In this document: positions 31,110-40,685 of the stretch, in pieces
Layout of the letters: each line of letters begins with the position of its first letter
How positions within the stretch are numbered: the stretch's first letter is position 1
Source: Acidiphilium rubrum
GTDB taxonomy: Bacteria; Pseudomonadota; Alphaproteobacteria; Acetobacterales; Acetobacteraceae
Reading direction: 5' to 3'
Assembly: GCF_900156265.1 (NCBI RefSeq)
Contig: NZ_FTNE01000027.1
Span: 1-55,115, forward strand
DNA: 55,115 nucleotides
Position numbers and translations under genes: made by a program
Notes under the pieces: generated by a model
The model's input: the letters and a program-made list of their open reading frames with translations, nothing else
Told to the model about the DNA's origin: nothing
Database searches by the model: none

Positions 31110-32179
31110 AGCACTACAGCATCGCCAGCGTTCCTGGCGACGGCATCGGCCCCGAGGTGATCGGGGCCGGTGTTGCGGTGTTGCAGGCCTTGGCGCAGCA
31201 CAGCAACCGCTTCAGCCTCGATGTGACGGGCTTCGATTACGGATCGGACCATTACCGCAAGTACGGGGTCATGATGCCGGCGGATGCGCTCGATCGTTTG
31301 CGGGGGTTCGATGCGATCTATTTCGGCGCGGTCGGGGCGCCGGATATTCCAGATCACATCACGCTGTGGGGGCTGCGCCTCGCGATCTGCCAGGGGTTCG
31401 ATCAATACGCTAATGTCCGCCCGACCCGGATTTTGCAGGGTCTGCGCTCGCCGCTGCGCGATTGCAGCACAGCGGATCTCGACTGGGTGATCGTGCGCGA
31501 GAACAGCGAGGGCGAATATGCCGGGCAGGGCGGGCGTTCGCATCGCGGCCATCCCGAGGAAGTCGCGACCGAGGTTTCGATTTTCACGCGCGCCGGTGTT
31601 GCGCGGATCATGCGGTTTGCGTTTCAACTGGCGCGGTCGCGGCCGCGCAAGCATATTACGGTGGTGACCAAATCCAACGCGCAGCGCCACGGCATGGTGC
31701 TGTGGGACGAGATCGCTTCCAGCACCGCCGCCGAATATCCTGACGTGACGTGGGATAAAATGCTGGTCGATGCCATGACGGTGCGTATGGTGCATGACCC
31801 CGCCAGCCTCGATGTCATCGTTGCGACCAATCTGCACGCGGATATCCTGTCCGATCTGGCGGCGGCGCTGGCCGGTTCGATCGGCATTGCGCCCACCGCC
31901 AATCTCAATCCGGAGCGGACCTATCCTTCGATGTTCGAGCCGATCCATGGTTCGGCGTTCGATATCACGGGCAAGGGCATCGCCAATCCGGTCGGTGCGT
32001 TCTGGACCGCGGCACAGATGCTCGAGCATCTGGGTGAGATGGATGCGGCAGCCCGGTTGATGAATGCGGTCGAGCAGGTGACAGCGAACGGCCCCCGCAC
32101 CCGCGATCTGGGTGGCGATGCCACCACGGTTCAGGTGACCAACGCGGTGATCGCCGCGATCGAGGCGGGCCATACCTGA
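31106..32179 (+). CDS. Tartrate / D-malate dehydrogenase (isopropylmalate dehydrogenase family)
   Basis: A 357-residue NAD-dependent beta-decarboxylating dehydrogenase. PGDGIGPEVI near residues 9-18 is the family start, FGAVGAPDIPDHITLWGLRL near 72-91 the TtuC/DmlA-type loop, VRENSEGEYAGQGGR near 129-143 the substrate block, and MFEPIHGSAFDITGKG near 275-290 the cofactor and C-terminal block. The combination with WGLRL and an adjoining ACS transporter fits tartrate dehydrogenase (TtuC) or D-malate dehydrogenase (DmlA) rather than LeuB. It overlaps the transporter gene by four bases. Exact substrate is inferred. Confidence 0.88.
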   Translation: MKHYSIASVPGDGIGPEVIGAGVAVLQALAQHSNRFSLDVTGFDYGSDHYRKYGVMMPADALDRLRGFDAIYFGAVGAPDIPDHITLWGLRLAICQGFDQYANVRPTRILQGLRSPLRDCSTADLDWVIVRENSEGEYAGQGGRSHRGHPEEVATEVSIFTRAGVARIMRFAFQLARSRPRKHITVVTKSNAQRHGMVLWDEIASSTAAEYPDVTWDKMLVDAMTVRMVHDPASLDVIVATNLHADILSDLAAALAGSIGIAPTANLNPERTYPSMFEPIHGSAFDITGKGIANPVGAFWTAAQMLEHLGEMDAAARLMNAVEQVTANGPRTRDLGGDATTVQVTNAVIAAIEAGHT

Positions 32180-32257
32180 TACGTTGCGTATGCCACCCCA
32201 CATCCAAGCCGGGACACCGATCGTATCGACGATAGGTAGATGAAGGGGACGCATACG

Positions 32258-32839
32258 ATGATGAAACTCGCTCGCCGTACTTTGCTGGCCGCGACACCGG
32301 CGCTGCTGGCCGGTTGCACGCTCGATACCAGTTCCTACCCGTACAAGCCGTTGCAACATGCCTCGGTCGATCTCGGCCGGTTCATGGGCAAATGGTACAT
32401 CAACGGCCATATCCCGTATTTCGCCGAGAAAAACTACGTCGGCGCCTATGCGGTCTATACCGAGCGGGGGGATGGCGCGATCGATGATCAGTACAACGCC
32501 TATCCCAAGTCGTTCGATGCGAAGCTGTTCCAGTTCACCTCGATCGATCAGGTCGAGCCGGGGACCGATAACGCGATCTGGCGGGTGACGGCGCTGAGCG
32601 GGTCGATCGGTGTGCCGTATGTGATCATGCAGATCGAGCCGGATTATTCCGCGTTCATGGCCGGGTTTCCCAACCGCTCGCTGGGCTGGATTTTCGCGCG
32701 CGAGAAACGCATGAACCCTGCGGTGTATCAGGCCATGCTCGAACGGTTCTATCACCAGGGCTATGACGCACGGCAGTTCCGCCGGGTGGCGCAATACCCC
32801 TCGGACATCGGCAAGCCCGGGTTCGAAACGGTGACGTAG
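32258..32839 (+). CDS. Lipocalin family lipoprotein (Blc-like)
   Basis: A 193-residue protein with an N-terminal lipoprotein signal (basic KLARR, hydrophobic, LLAGC lipobox with Cys near residue 19). The mature part has the lipocalin motif GRFMGKWYING near 41-51 and continues as a beta-barrel (AYAVYTERGDGAIDD near 65-79; LGWIFAREKRM near 147-157). E. coli Blc is an outer-membrane lipocalin binding lysophospholipids. Start ATG at 32258 follows AAGGGGA; an ATG at 32240 would add six residues. It is a single gene between the dehydrogenase and sppA. Confidence 0.87.
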   Translation: MMKLARRTLLAATPALLAGCTLDTSSYPYKPLQHASVDLGRFMGKWYINGHIPYFAEKNYVGAYAVYTERGDGAIDDQYNAYPKSFDAKLFQFTSIDQVEPGTDNAIWRVTALSGSIGVPYVIMQIEPDYSAFMAGFPNRSLGWIFAREKRMNPAVYQAMLERFYHQGYDARQFRRVAQYPSDIGKPGFETVT

Positions 32840-32905
32840 CCGGCGTGAGGCTTGCCTGACCGGGGCGGTTGGCCACATAAACGGGCGAACATTTCGAGGC
32901 GTCTG

Positions 32906-34660
32906 ATGAGCGAAGCCCAACCACCGCGTTCCATTGCCGGCCGTATCGCGATACTGCTGTGGCGTCTGGTCAAGATCGTGGTGTTCACGCTCGGGGTGAT
33001 TCTGCTGCTGGTCATCATTCTCTCAGGTGCTGCGGTGCGGCATTTGGAGGCGAGCCGGGTCAAGCCGCTGCCGGGCCGATTCGCTTTGGTGCTGGATTTG
33101 ACGCATCCGCCGGCCGATGCGCCGCGCGAGCCGGCCTGGATGAATTTCGACGGCACCGCCCGGCCCAATCTGGTCGAGACGGTCGAGGCGATCGACCGCG
33201 CCGGGCATGATGGCCGGGTCAGCGGGATCGATATCGAACTCGGCAGCGCGTGCTGTTCGTTGACCACGGCCGAAGAGTTGCACAATGCGCTCGCGCGGTT
33301 CCGCAGCGAGACCGGCAAGCCGATTATCGCGCGCGCCATGTCGCTCGATGGGGCTGCCGGGCTCGGCGCCTATGTGGTGGCGACCGCGGCGAGCCGGATT
33401 GAATTATCCGCTTCCGGCGATTTCGGGGTGACCGGCCTCGCATTGCAAACGCCGTTTGCCGCTGGTTTGTTGAAGACGGTCGGGGTCGATGCCCAGTTCG
33501 CCCATATCGGCAAATATAAGACCTACCCGCAGATGTATACGCGCTCGGCACCCTCGCGGGCGAACAGCGCGATGCTCGATAGCCTGGCCGGCTCGCTCTA
33601 CCAATCGGCCCTCGCGCCGATCGCGGCACGGCTGCATCAGAGCCCGGATCAGGTGAAGGCGCTGATCGATCAGGCGCCGTTGAGCCCGGATCAGGCGAAG
33701 GTGGATCATCTGATCGATGAAGTGCTGCCGCTCGATACGCGGATCGATCATTTCAAGGGGCGCACCGCCGGTCTGGCGCGCTACGTGGCCGACGCGCCGA
33801 AGGCGGCGGTGGGGGCGACCAAGGTGGCGCTGATCGTGGCGGCCGGCGATATCGAGGCACCCTCGGCCAGCGGTGATTCCGGCAAGATCGATCCGCGCCG
33901 GCTTGCGGGTGAAATCAGCGATGCGCTGGATGATCCATCGATCAAGGCGATCGTGCTGCGGCTGAATACGCCGGGCGGCACCGTGACCGGATCGGCGCTG
34001 ATCGGAGCGGAGGTCGCGCGCGCGCAGGCGGTGCACAAGCCGCTGATCGTCTCGATGGGCGCGCTCGATGCCTCGGGCGGCTACTGGGTTTCGAGCCATG
34101 GCGCCGTGCTGGTCGCTGACCCCGCGACGCTGACCGGTTCGATCGGCGTGCTCGGGGGCAAGCTGAGTTTCGGTGGGCTGCTTGACAAGATTGGGGTGAC
34201 GGTTGCGGGGGCGTCGCGCGGGGCGAATGCGTTGTTCGACAGCCCGACCACGGCGTGGACACCGGCGCAGATGGCCAATCTGCAGACTATGCTCAAGCTC
34301 GACTATCAGCAATTCGTCGGCTGGGTGGCATCCGGGCGGCACATGACGCCGGCCCAGATCGATGCGATCGGTCAGGGGCGGGTGTGGACCGGGGAGCAGG
34401 CCAAGCAGCGCGGGCTGGTCGATCAGATCGGCGGGTATCATACCGCGTTCGATGCGGTGCGCGCCGCGCTGAAACTGCCGGTGCACGCGCCGCTGGACAT
34501 TACCGATGGCAATGCACAGCCGGGTATTCACGCGCTGCTGGCGCGGGTGTTGCAGCGGGCCAATCCGCTTGCGATCGCCGCATTGCCACCGCAGTTGCGC
34601 GCGGTCGTCGCGATGACGCGGCTGCACCGGCTCACAATGCTGCCGATTACGATTCGCTGA
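32906..34660 (+). CDS. sppA: Signal peptide peptidase SppA, 67K type
   Basis: A 584-residue membrane-anchored serine protease that degrades cleaved signal peptides. A hydrophobic anchor spans about residues 17-43 (LVKIVVFTLGVILLLVIIL). Two tandem S49 repeats follow. The catalytic Lys is in AHIGKYKTYPQMYT near 193-206, and the catalytic Ser in ALDASGGYWVSS near 385-396; ATLTGSIGVLGGKL near 406-419 is the conserved next block. Length fits the long bacterial SppA (about 600). ATG at 32906 was chosen; the in-frame TTG at 32852 lacks a ribosome site. The mraZ promoter region lies after the stop. Confidence 0.93.
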   Translation: MSEAQPPRSIAGRIAILLWRLVKIVVFTLGVILLLVIILSGAAVRHLEASRVKPLPGRFALVLDLTHPPADAPREPAWMNFDGTARPNLVETVEAIDRAGHDGRVSGIDIELGSACCSLTTAEELHNALARFRSETGKPIIARAMSLDGAAGLGAYVVATAASRIELSASGDFGVTGLALQTPFAAGLLKTVGVDAQFAHIGKYKTYPQMYTRSAPSRANSAMLDSLAGSLYQSALAPIAARLHQSPDQVKALIDQAPLSPDQAKVDHLIDEVLPLDTRIDHFKGRTAGLARYVADAPKAAVGATKVALIVAAGDIEAPSASGDSGKIDPRRLAGEISDALDDPSIKAIVLRLNTPGGTVTGSALIGAEVARAQAVHKPLIVSMGALDASGGYWVSSHGAVLVADPATLTGSIGVLGGKLSFGGLLDKIGVTVAGASRGANALFDSPTTAWTPAQMANLQTMLKLDYQQFVGWVASGRHMTPAQIDAIGQGRVWTGEQAKQRGLVDQIGGYHTAFDAVRAALKLPVHAPLDITDGNAQPGIHALLARVLQRANPLAIAALPPQLRAVVAMTRLHRLTMLPITIR

Positions 34661-34780
34661 CGGCGGGTCGACCGCGCTGCGGCGGGCGACAATCAATCGT
34701 GCGCGCTTGTCTATGGGAACAAAACAGAAACATAGTCGAGTTGTTAATTTGTCTGTTTATCATTCATTAACGATTCGGAT

Positions 34781-34809
34781 TTGTTGGCGATAGTGTCGAT
34801 GTTTATTAT
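34781..34809 (+). promoter_or_regulatory. Predicted dcw cluster (Pmra) promoter
   Basis: TTGTTG (34781-34786) and TATTAT (34804-34809) are spaced by 17 bp in an AT-rich island at 34690-34830. The expected start near 34816 gives a leader of about 145 nt before mraZ. The rest of the 300-bp gap between sppA and mraZ holds no gene that I can see. Confidence 0.6.
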
Positions 34810-34836
34810 GATTCGCAGGCATAAAACCCTTTGACG

Positions 34837-34870
34837 CCCATATTTGCCCATGATATCCCATGTTCACCCA
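34837..34870. promoter_or_regulatory. MraZ operator: four CCCA boxes at 10-bp spacing
   Basis: CCCA occurs at 34837, 34847, 34857 and 34867, exactly one helical turn apart (TGGG on the minus strand). MraZ of E. coli binds direct TGGGN repeats separated by five bases, which is the same 10-bp period. The location between the promoter and mraZ fits autorepression of the cluster. Here the boxes face the opposite strand compared with the E. coli description, and there are four of them. Confidence 0.75.
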
Positions 34871-34960
34871 CGGCGAATCGGGTGCGATGGTTGATTCCTT
34901 GCATTCGATCGCTTGCAGCGAGGCATAACAGGCGAGACGAAAGGGCTTTGACGCAGCCGC

Positions 34961-35419
34961 ATGAGCCAATTTCTCGGCACCCACCAGAACCGGCTCGACG
35001 CGAAGGGACGGGTTTCGATCCCCGCCGCGTTCCGGGCGGAGCTGCGCGGTGATGCCGAGCCGATCAAGCTGGTGTTTCGCCCCTCGCACAAGCACGCCTG
35101 CATCGAGGCCTGGCCCGAGCCGATGTTCAAGACGCTGGCGGCGAAGCTCGATCATTTGCAGATTTTCAGCGACCAGCACGATGATCTGGCCGAGTTGATC
35201 TATGGCGATGCCTATAAGCTCGATGCCGACAAGGAGGGCAGGGTGCTGCTGCCCGAAAAACTGGTCCGCCATGCCGGGCTGACCGATTCCGTGGTGTTCA
35301 AGGGCGTCGGCTCGACGTTTCAGATCTGGGAGCCGGAAGCGGCCGAGCGGCGCAGTGCCGCGGTGCGTGACCCGGAGCGGGCCGCGAGCATGACGCTGCC
35401 ATCCGGGGTGGCGCTGTGA
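34961..35419 (+). CDS. mraZ: Transcriptional regulator MraZ
   Basis: A 152-residue protein of two tandem SpoVT/AbrB-like domains: [20 protein letters not shown] at residues 4-23 and [18 protein letters not shown] near 85-102. MraZ forms rings and binds repeated TGGG boxes upstream of its own gene, repressing the dcw operon; matching boxes are present at 34837-34870. First gene of the 16-gene cluster. The last codon and stop overlap the GTG start of rsmH (GTGA), so translation is coupled. Confidence 0.96.
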   Translation: MSQFLGTHQNRLDAKGRVSIPAAFRAELRGDAEPIKLVFRPSHKHACIEAWPEPMFKTLAAKLDHLQIFSDQHDDLAELIYGDAYKLDADKEGRVLLPEKLVRHAGLTDSVVFKGVGSTFQIWEPEAAERRSAAVRDPERAASMTLPSGVAL

Positions 35420-36345
35420 GCGGCCATGTTCCCGTTTTGCGCGACGAGGCGGTGGCGATGCTGGCACCGCGCGACGGCGGCATTTATCTCGATGGCACGT
35501 TCGGCGGCGGCGGCTACAGTGCGGCCCTGCTGGCAGCGGCGCGCTGCACGATCTGGGCGATCGATCGTGATCCGGCCGCGATCGTGCGCGGGGCGGCGCT
35601 GGCGGCGCAATATCCCGACCGGCTGCATCTGATCGAGGGGCGGTTTGGCGATCTGCTCGATTTGTTGAAGGCGGCGGGGGTTTCGGCGCTCGACGGTGCG
35701 GTGTTCGATTTCGGCGTGTCGTCCTATCAGATCGATGATCCGGCGCGCGGCTTTTCATTCCGCGGCGATGGGCCGCTCGACATGCGCATGGGATCGACCG
35801 GCGAGACCGCCGCACAGATCGTCAATACCCGCGGTGAGGCCGAGCTTGCGGATATTCTGTACCAGTTCGGCGAGGAGCGCGCCTCGCGCCGGATTGCCGC
35901 CGCGATCGTGGCGCGCCGCGCGACCCAGGCGTTCGAAACCACCGCCGATCTTGCCGCGGTGATCCGCACCGTGGTGCGCCCGGATAAATCCGGCATCCAC
36001 CCCGCCACGCGCAGCTTTCAGGCGTTGCGGATCGAGGTGAACCAGGAATTGGCGGAGATCGAGCGCGGCCTCGCGCAGGCGGCATCACTTCTCGCGCCCG
36101 GTGGCCGGCTGGTCGCGGTTTCGTTTCATTCCCTGGAGGATCGCATGGTCAAGCGCTTCATGCAGGCCGCATCCGGCCGTACCGCCGGGCCTTCGCGCCA
36201 TGATCCGTCCAGCATTTTGCCGACCGCGCTGGCCGATTTCAAACCGCTGACCAAGGGCGTGATCACGCCGGGCGATGCCGAGGTCGCCGCCAACCCGCGC
36301 GCCCGGTCTGCCCGGCTGCGCGCGATCGAACGGGTGGCGGCATGA
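35416..36345 (+). CDS. rsmH: 16S rRNA (cytosine(1402)-N(4))-methyltransferase
   Basis: Methylates N4 of C1402 in the 16S rRNA P site. The 309-residue protein begins [15 protein letters not shown], then [14 protein letters not shown] near residues 25-38 (SAM site), [17 protein letters not shown] near 98-114, DMRMG near 121, [13 protein letters not shown] near 153-165, [10 protein letters not shown] near 204-213 and [14 protein letters not shown] near 236-249, all diagnostic of MraW. GTG start at 35416 overlaps mraZ. It overlaps ftsL by four bases (ATGA). Confidence 0.97.
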   Translation: MSGHVPVLRDEAVAMLAPRDGGIYLDGTFGGGGYSAALLAAARCTIWAIDRDPAAIVRGAALAAQYPDRLHLIEGRFGDLLDLLKAAGVSALDGAVFDFGVSSYQIDDPARGFSFRGDGPLDMRMGSTGETAAQIVNTRGEAELADILYQFGEERASRRIAAAIVARRATQAFETTADLAAVIRTVVRPDKSGIHPATRSFQALRIEVNQELAEIERGLAQAASLLAPGGRLVAVSFHSLEDRMVKRFMQAASGRTAGPSRHDPSSILPTALADFKPLTKGVITPGDAEVAANPRARSARLRAIERVAA

Positions 36346-37157
36346 TCCGCCCCGTCACCTTCGTGACCACGCTGATGGCGCTGTCGTCCGGTGCGTGGAT
36401 GTTTGTGGTCAAGCATCAGGCTGAACAGCTCGATCGCCAGATCGGCGGTGTGACCAGCCAGATCCGCGCCTCCGAGCAGCGCATCCGGGTGTTGCGCGCC
36501 GAATGGGCGCTTGAGACCGATCCCAACCGCCTGACGCGGCTTGCCGCGATGTTTCTGCCCGAACTCAAGCCGATGGCGCCGGACCAGTTGGTGACGTGGT
36601 CCGAACTGGCCGACCGGCTGCCGCCACCGGGTGCTACCGTGCCGCATCTGCCGTTGCCGCCGCCCATGCCGAGCCAGCTGCCCGATGCAACCGCGGCGTC
36701 CGGTCCGATCGCCTCGATCGCACCGCCGGCGGTGGTGCTGCCGCCCAACGCGGTTCCGGTCGCGGCGCCGGCGCAGCATCAATCCGGCACGCGTGTGTCG
36801 GCCACGGCAACGACGCGGCTTGCCGCGGCGCGGCCGGTGATTTCGGCGCATCAGCGCCCGATCATTCACCGGGTCGCGCTGCCGGTGGTGCGCCATGCGC
36901 TGCCGAAAGCGGCGCATCCGGTGTGGTCGCACCCGATTCCGCTTGGCCGATCGGTGCTGGCGCCGGCGCGCACGGTCCGCCCGATGGGCGCGCAGGTGAT
37001 GACGATCAACGCGCAATCCGCGCCCATCGCGCCGCCGGTGCCGCAGCGGCCGTTCCACGCGGCGCCACGCCCCGCAGCCGGTGCTTCGACCTCGGTTTTC
37101 GGTGGCTATGCCGCCAATCTGGCCCCGCCGCGCCCGGTCGGCAGCACCGCGCCATGA
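36342..37157 (+). CDS. ftsL: Cell division protein FtsL
   Basis: A 271-residue bitopic protein. A membrane segment at residues 5-23 ([19 protein letters not shown]) is followed by a coiled coil of about 60 residues ([37 protein letters not shown]), the FtsL/DivIC pattern: recruits FtsW/FtsI with FtsB and FtsQ. The remaining 180 residues are Pro/Ala/Val-rich, with no clear domain, and make it about two to three times the usual 90-120 residues. Identity is supported mainly by position between rsmH and ftsI. It overlaps both neighbours by four bases. Confidence 0.85.
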   Translation: MIRPVTFVTTLMALSSGAWMFVVKHQAEQLDRQIGGVTSQIRASEQRIRVLRAEWALETDPNRLTRLAAMFLPELKPMAPDQLVTWSELADRLPPPGATVPHLPLPPPMPSQLPDATAASGPIASIAPPAVVLPPNAVPVAAPAQHQSGTRVSATATTRLAAARPVISAHQRPIIHRVALPVVRHALPKAAHPVWSHPIPLGRSVLAPARTVRPMGAQVMTINAQSAPIAPPVPQRPFHAAPRPAAGASTSVFGGYAANLAPPRPVGSTAP

Positions 37158-39244
37158 CCAAGGCCCCGCATCCGGACCAGATGCCGCCGCATGTTCCCCG
37201 GCGGTCCGGTGCGTGGAATACCGCGCGCAACCCGGGTGCGCCGGAGCAGGGTGCGACGCCGCGCGTCGAGCATGTGCGGATCACCACGCCCGATCTGGCG
37301 CGCCGCGCCGCGCTGGGTGTGCTGCAGAAGCGCATGGTGTTCGGCCTGGTCGGGTTTCTGCTGATTTACGGTATTCTTGCGGGGCGGCTGATCGATGTGT
37401 CGGTGATCAATCCGACCAGGCCGGATGCCGCGGCGATCGCCGCCGAACTGCCGCGCACCAATATTTTGTTGCCGCCGCCCGCGCGGGCCGAAATCACCGA
37501 TCGGAACGGCGTTATTCTCGCGGTTTCGCTGCCGGGAGCGGCGCTGTATGCCAATCCCAAGCAGATCGGCGATCCCGGTGAGGTTGCCCGCCAGATCGCC
37601 GCGGTGATCCCCGCGCTTGATCCCGGCTGGCTGGAATCCCGCCTCGCCGATCGCAAGCGCGACTTCGTCTATCTCGATCGCGGCCTGACCGCGGAGCAGG
37701 AGCTCGCGGTCAACCAGCTTGGCATTCCCGGCGTGTATTTCGAGGATATCGAGCATCGGCATTACCCGGAAGGCGATCTGGCCGCGCATATTCTGGGTGG
37801 CGTCACGCCGGATCAGCGCGGTATTGCCGGCGTCGAGCAGTATTTCAATAAAACGCTGACCGCTGATCCGGCGACGCCGCTGCGGCTGTCGATCGATATC
37901 GGGGCCGAGGGCATCGTGCGGCAGGAAACCCTGCAGGCGATGACCGATTACGATGGCATCGGGGCCTGCGGCATCGTGATTTCGGCGCGGACCGGGCGCG
38001 TGCTCGCCATGGCGAGCCTGCCCGATTACAGCGCCGGCGATCTGGGTTCGGCACCCGCCAACGACCGGTTCAACCGCTGCGTCTCCGGCGACTACGAACC
38101 CGGTTCGGTGTTCAAACTGATGACGCTGTCGATGGCGATCAACTCCGGCATGATCCATTACTGGGACCGGTTCGATACCACGCATCCGCTGCATGTCGGC
38201 CGCTTCACCGTGACTGATTTCGAGCCCGCGCATATCTGGATGGCGGTGCCGCACATTCTTGAAGTGTCTTCCAATATCGGCGCCTCACGCATCGCGACGA
38301 TCCTGGGGCCGGACATCCAGCGCGCCTGGCTGAAAAAACTCGGCTTCTTCGGCAAGCCGCCGATCCAGCTGCCCGAGGCGCAGCCGGCGATGTATCACCC
38401 GAAATCGAACTGGAAACTGCTCACCACCATGACCGTGAGCTTTGGCAACGGCATCGCGATGTCGCCGCTGCAACTGATTTCGGCGGTGGTGCCGGTGGTG
38501 AACGGCGGGATCTACTACAAACCCTCGCTCGATGATGCCGGGCCACCGCCCGCCGGCGTGCGCGTGATGAGCGCGAAAGCCTCGCTGATCATGCGCAAGA
38601 TGATGCGTAATGTCGTGGTGGCGCCCAACGGCACCGGTGTTTACGCCCGCGTGCCGGGCTATCTGGTGGGCGGCAAGACCGGTACGGCCCAGGTGGTCGG
38701 GCCGGGCGGGCGCTACATGAAGCACCTGAACAACGCCTCGTTCATGGCGGCGTTCCCGATGACCAACCCGCGCTACGTGGTGTACGTGGTGGTGTTGCAG
38801 CCGCACGCGACCAAGAAAATGATGCCGTTCTGCCATGGCTTTACCACCGGCGGCTATGTCGCGGCGCCGGCGGTGGCCAATATCATTGCGCGGATCGGCC
38901 CGATGCTTGGCATCATGCCGCGCTCGGGCGATGCGCTCGCCAGCGCGCAGGCCGCGCTGTCGATTCCGGTCGACCCGACCGCGCCGCCCGGCCGCTCGGC
39001 ACTCGGGCCGGGGCATATGTTCCCGCCGGGGGCGAGCAAATACGCTTATATGCTGGCCGGTGAAAAACCGCCCGCGGCGATCGATGAAGCGGCGCATGAT
39101 GCGGCACTCGCCCGCACCGAAATGTGGCAGCCGCTGGGTGCCACGGCGGAGACCATCAGCGCGCCGTCCGCCCCGATCATCGGCGGTGCCGTCTCGCACC
39201 AGACCATGAACGTCACCCCGCCGTTCACCCATGCGGGGGGATGA
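37154..39244 (+). CDS. ftsI: Penicillin-binding protein 3, septal transpeptidase
   Basis: Cross-links septal peptidoglycan with FtsW. A 696-residue class B PBP: membrane anchor near residues 57-78 (MVFGLVGFLLIYGILAGRL), dimerisation domain from AEITDRNGVILAVSL near 115, transpeptidase with the Ser motif EPGSVFKLMTL near 315-325, SSN in LEVSSNIGASR near 370-380 and KTG in VGGKTGTAQVVG near 505-516. After the catalytic domain an extension of about 100 residues rich in Pro/Ala follows, beyond the usual end of FtsI. ATG at 37154 overlaps ftsL by four bases. Confidence 0.95.
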   Translation: MTKAPHPDQMPPHVPRRSGAWNTARNPGAPEQGATPRVEHVRITTPDLARRAALGVLQKRMVFGLVGFLLIYGILAGRLIDVSVINPTRPDAAAIAAELPRTNILLPPPARAEITDRNGVILAVSLPGAALYANPKQIGDPGEVARQIAAVIPALDPGWLESRLADRKRDFVYLDRGLTAEQELAVNQLGIPGVYFEDIEHRHYPEGDLAAHILGGVTPDQRGIAGVEQYFNKTLTADPATPLRLSIDIGAEGIVRQETLQAMTDYDGIGACGIVISARTGRVLAMASLPDYSAGDLGSAPANDRFNRCVSGDYEPGSVFKLMTLSMAINSGMIHYWDRFDTTHPLHVGRFTVTDFEPAHIWMAVPHILEVSSNIGASRIATILGPDIQRAWLKKLGFFGKPPIQLPEAQPAMYHPKSNWKLLTTMTVSFGNGIAMSPLQLISAVVPVVNGGIYYKPSLDDAGPPPAGVRVMSAKASLIMRKMMRNVVVAPNGTGVYARVPGYLVGGKTGTAQVVGPGGRYMKHLNNASFMAAFPMTNPRYVVYVVVLQPHATKKMMPFCHGFTTGGYVAAPAVANIIARIGPMLGIMPRSGDALASAQAALSIPVDPTAPPGRSALGPGHMFPPGASKYAYMLAGEKPPAAIDEAAHDAALARTEMWQPLGATAETISAPSAPIIGGAVSHQTMNVTPPFTHAGG

Positions 39245-39248
39245 GCTG

Positions 39249-40685
39249 ATGAGCCGGCTGGCCCGTATCACGCACGCGACGCCCGATTGGATCATCGGCG
39301 CCGAGCGTGCGATCACCGGCATCACCGCCGACAGCCGCGCGGTGCGGCCCGGCATGATCTTTGCTGCCCTGCCCGGCACCAGGCTCGATGGGGCGCGCTT
39401 CATTGCGGATGCGGTGGCGCGCGGTGCCGCCGCCGTGCTGGCGCCGCCTGGCACCGCCTGGCCGGCCGGCACGCCGCCGCGCCCGCTGCTGATCGAAGAC
39501 AATCCCCGCCGCCGCCTCGCGGAGCTTGCGGTGGCACTGGCCGGGAAGCTGCCGCGCCGGATTGCCGCGATCACCGGCACCAACGGCAAGACCTCGACCG
39601 TCGATTTCCTGCGCCAGATCATCGTGGCTTCGGGCCGGAGCGCCGCCTCGCTCGGCACGCTCGGCCTGATCGCGCCCGGGTTTGCGCCGGGCGAAAGCCT
39701 GACCACGCCTGACCCGGTGACGCTGGCCACCACGCTCGCGCAATTGAAACAGGCCGGGATCGATGATGTGGCGCTCGAAGCCTCCTCCCACGGACTCGAC
39801 CAGTGCCGGCTCGATGGGCTGCATCTCGCCGCCGCGGGGTTCACCAATCTGACGCGCGATCACCTCGATTACCACGGCGATCTGGCTGGCTATCGCGCCG
39901 CCAAGCTACGCCTGTTTACCGAATGTCTGCCGCGCGATGCGGCCGCGCTGGCGATGGCCGATCTTGATCCCGCCACGCTGGCGCTGCTGCGCGCTCATCG
40001 TCCCGATCTGGGCACGGTGGGTGAGGGTGGTTCGGTGATCGATCTGCGCGGCGCCACGCCGCTGCCGGAAGGCCAGGAATTGGTGATCCACAGCGCCGGT
40101 GCGACGCGCCGGGTTGTCCTGCCGCTGCCCGGGCGGTTTCAGGCGGATAACGCCTTGCTCGCCGCCGGGCTTGCCCGCGCGCTGGGGATCGCGGACGCGG
40201 TCGATCGCCTCACCGCTCTCGCCCCGGTGCGGGGCCGGCTGGAACGCGCCGGCATTCTGGCCAACGGGGCGGCCGCCTATGTCGATTACGCCCACACGCC
40301 GGATGCGCTCGATCGGCTGCTGACCGCGCTGCGCCCGCACGCCACCGGGCGGCTGATCCTGGTGTTCGGCGCCGGCGGCGATCGTGATCGCGGCAAGCGC
40401 CCGCTGATGGGCGCGGTCGCGGCGCGCCGCGCCGATATCGTTATCGTGACCGACGATAATCCGCGCAGCGAAAATCCCGATGCGATCCGCGCCGCCATTT
40501 TGGCCGCCTGCCCCGAGGCGCATGACATCGGCGATCGCCGCACCGCGATTGCCACCGGGCTTGGCATGCTGCGCGCGGGCGATGTGCTCGCGGTGGCCGG
40601 CAAGGGGCATGAGCAGGGCCAGACCATTGGCACCACCACGCTGCCGTTCGACGATGCCGCAATCATCCGGGCGCTGCTGGCATGA
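39249..40685 (+). CDS. murE: UDP-MurNAc-L-Ala-D-Glu:meso-diaminopimelate ligase
   Basis: Adds the third stem-peptide residue in cytoplasmic peptidoglycan synthesis. The 478-residue protein has the ATP loop ITGTNGKTSTVDFL near residues 108-121, EASSHGLDQCRL near 176-187, the carboxylated-Lys region, YAHTPDALDRLL near 340-351 and DDNPRSENPDAI near 403-414; the DNPR motif indicates meso-diaminopimelate as substrate. I chose ATG 39249, after GGGGGGA; the upstream ATG at 39231 lies inside ftsI. It overlaps murF by four bases. Confidence 0.96.
   Translation: MSRLARITHATPDWIIGAERAITGITADSRAVRPGMIFAALPGTRLDGARFIADAVARGAAAVLAPPGTAWPAGTPPRPLLIEDNPRRRLAELAVALAGKLPRRIAAITGTNGKTSTVDFLRQIIVASGRSAASLGTLGLIAPGFAPGESLTTPDPVTLATTLAQLKQAGIDDVALEASSHGLDQCRLDGLHLAAAGFTNLTRDHLDYHGDLAGYRAAKLRLFTECLPRDAAALAMADLDPATLALLRAHRPDLGTVGEGGSVIDLRGATPLPEGQELVIHSAGATRRVVLPLPGRFQADNALLAAGLARALGIADAVDRLTALAPVRGRLERAGILANGAAAYVDYAHTPDALDRLLTALRPHATGRLILVFGAGGDRDRGKRPLMGAVAARRADIVIVTDDNPRSENPDAIRAAILAACPEAHDIGDRRTAIATGLGMLRAGDVLAVAGKGHEQGQTIGTTTLPFDDAAIIRALLA

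Noticed and set aside
34661-34960. Replication origin in the AT-rich stretch before mraZ
   Set aside because: No cluster of DnaA boxes is visible, and the region is fully explained by a promoter and MraZ boxes.
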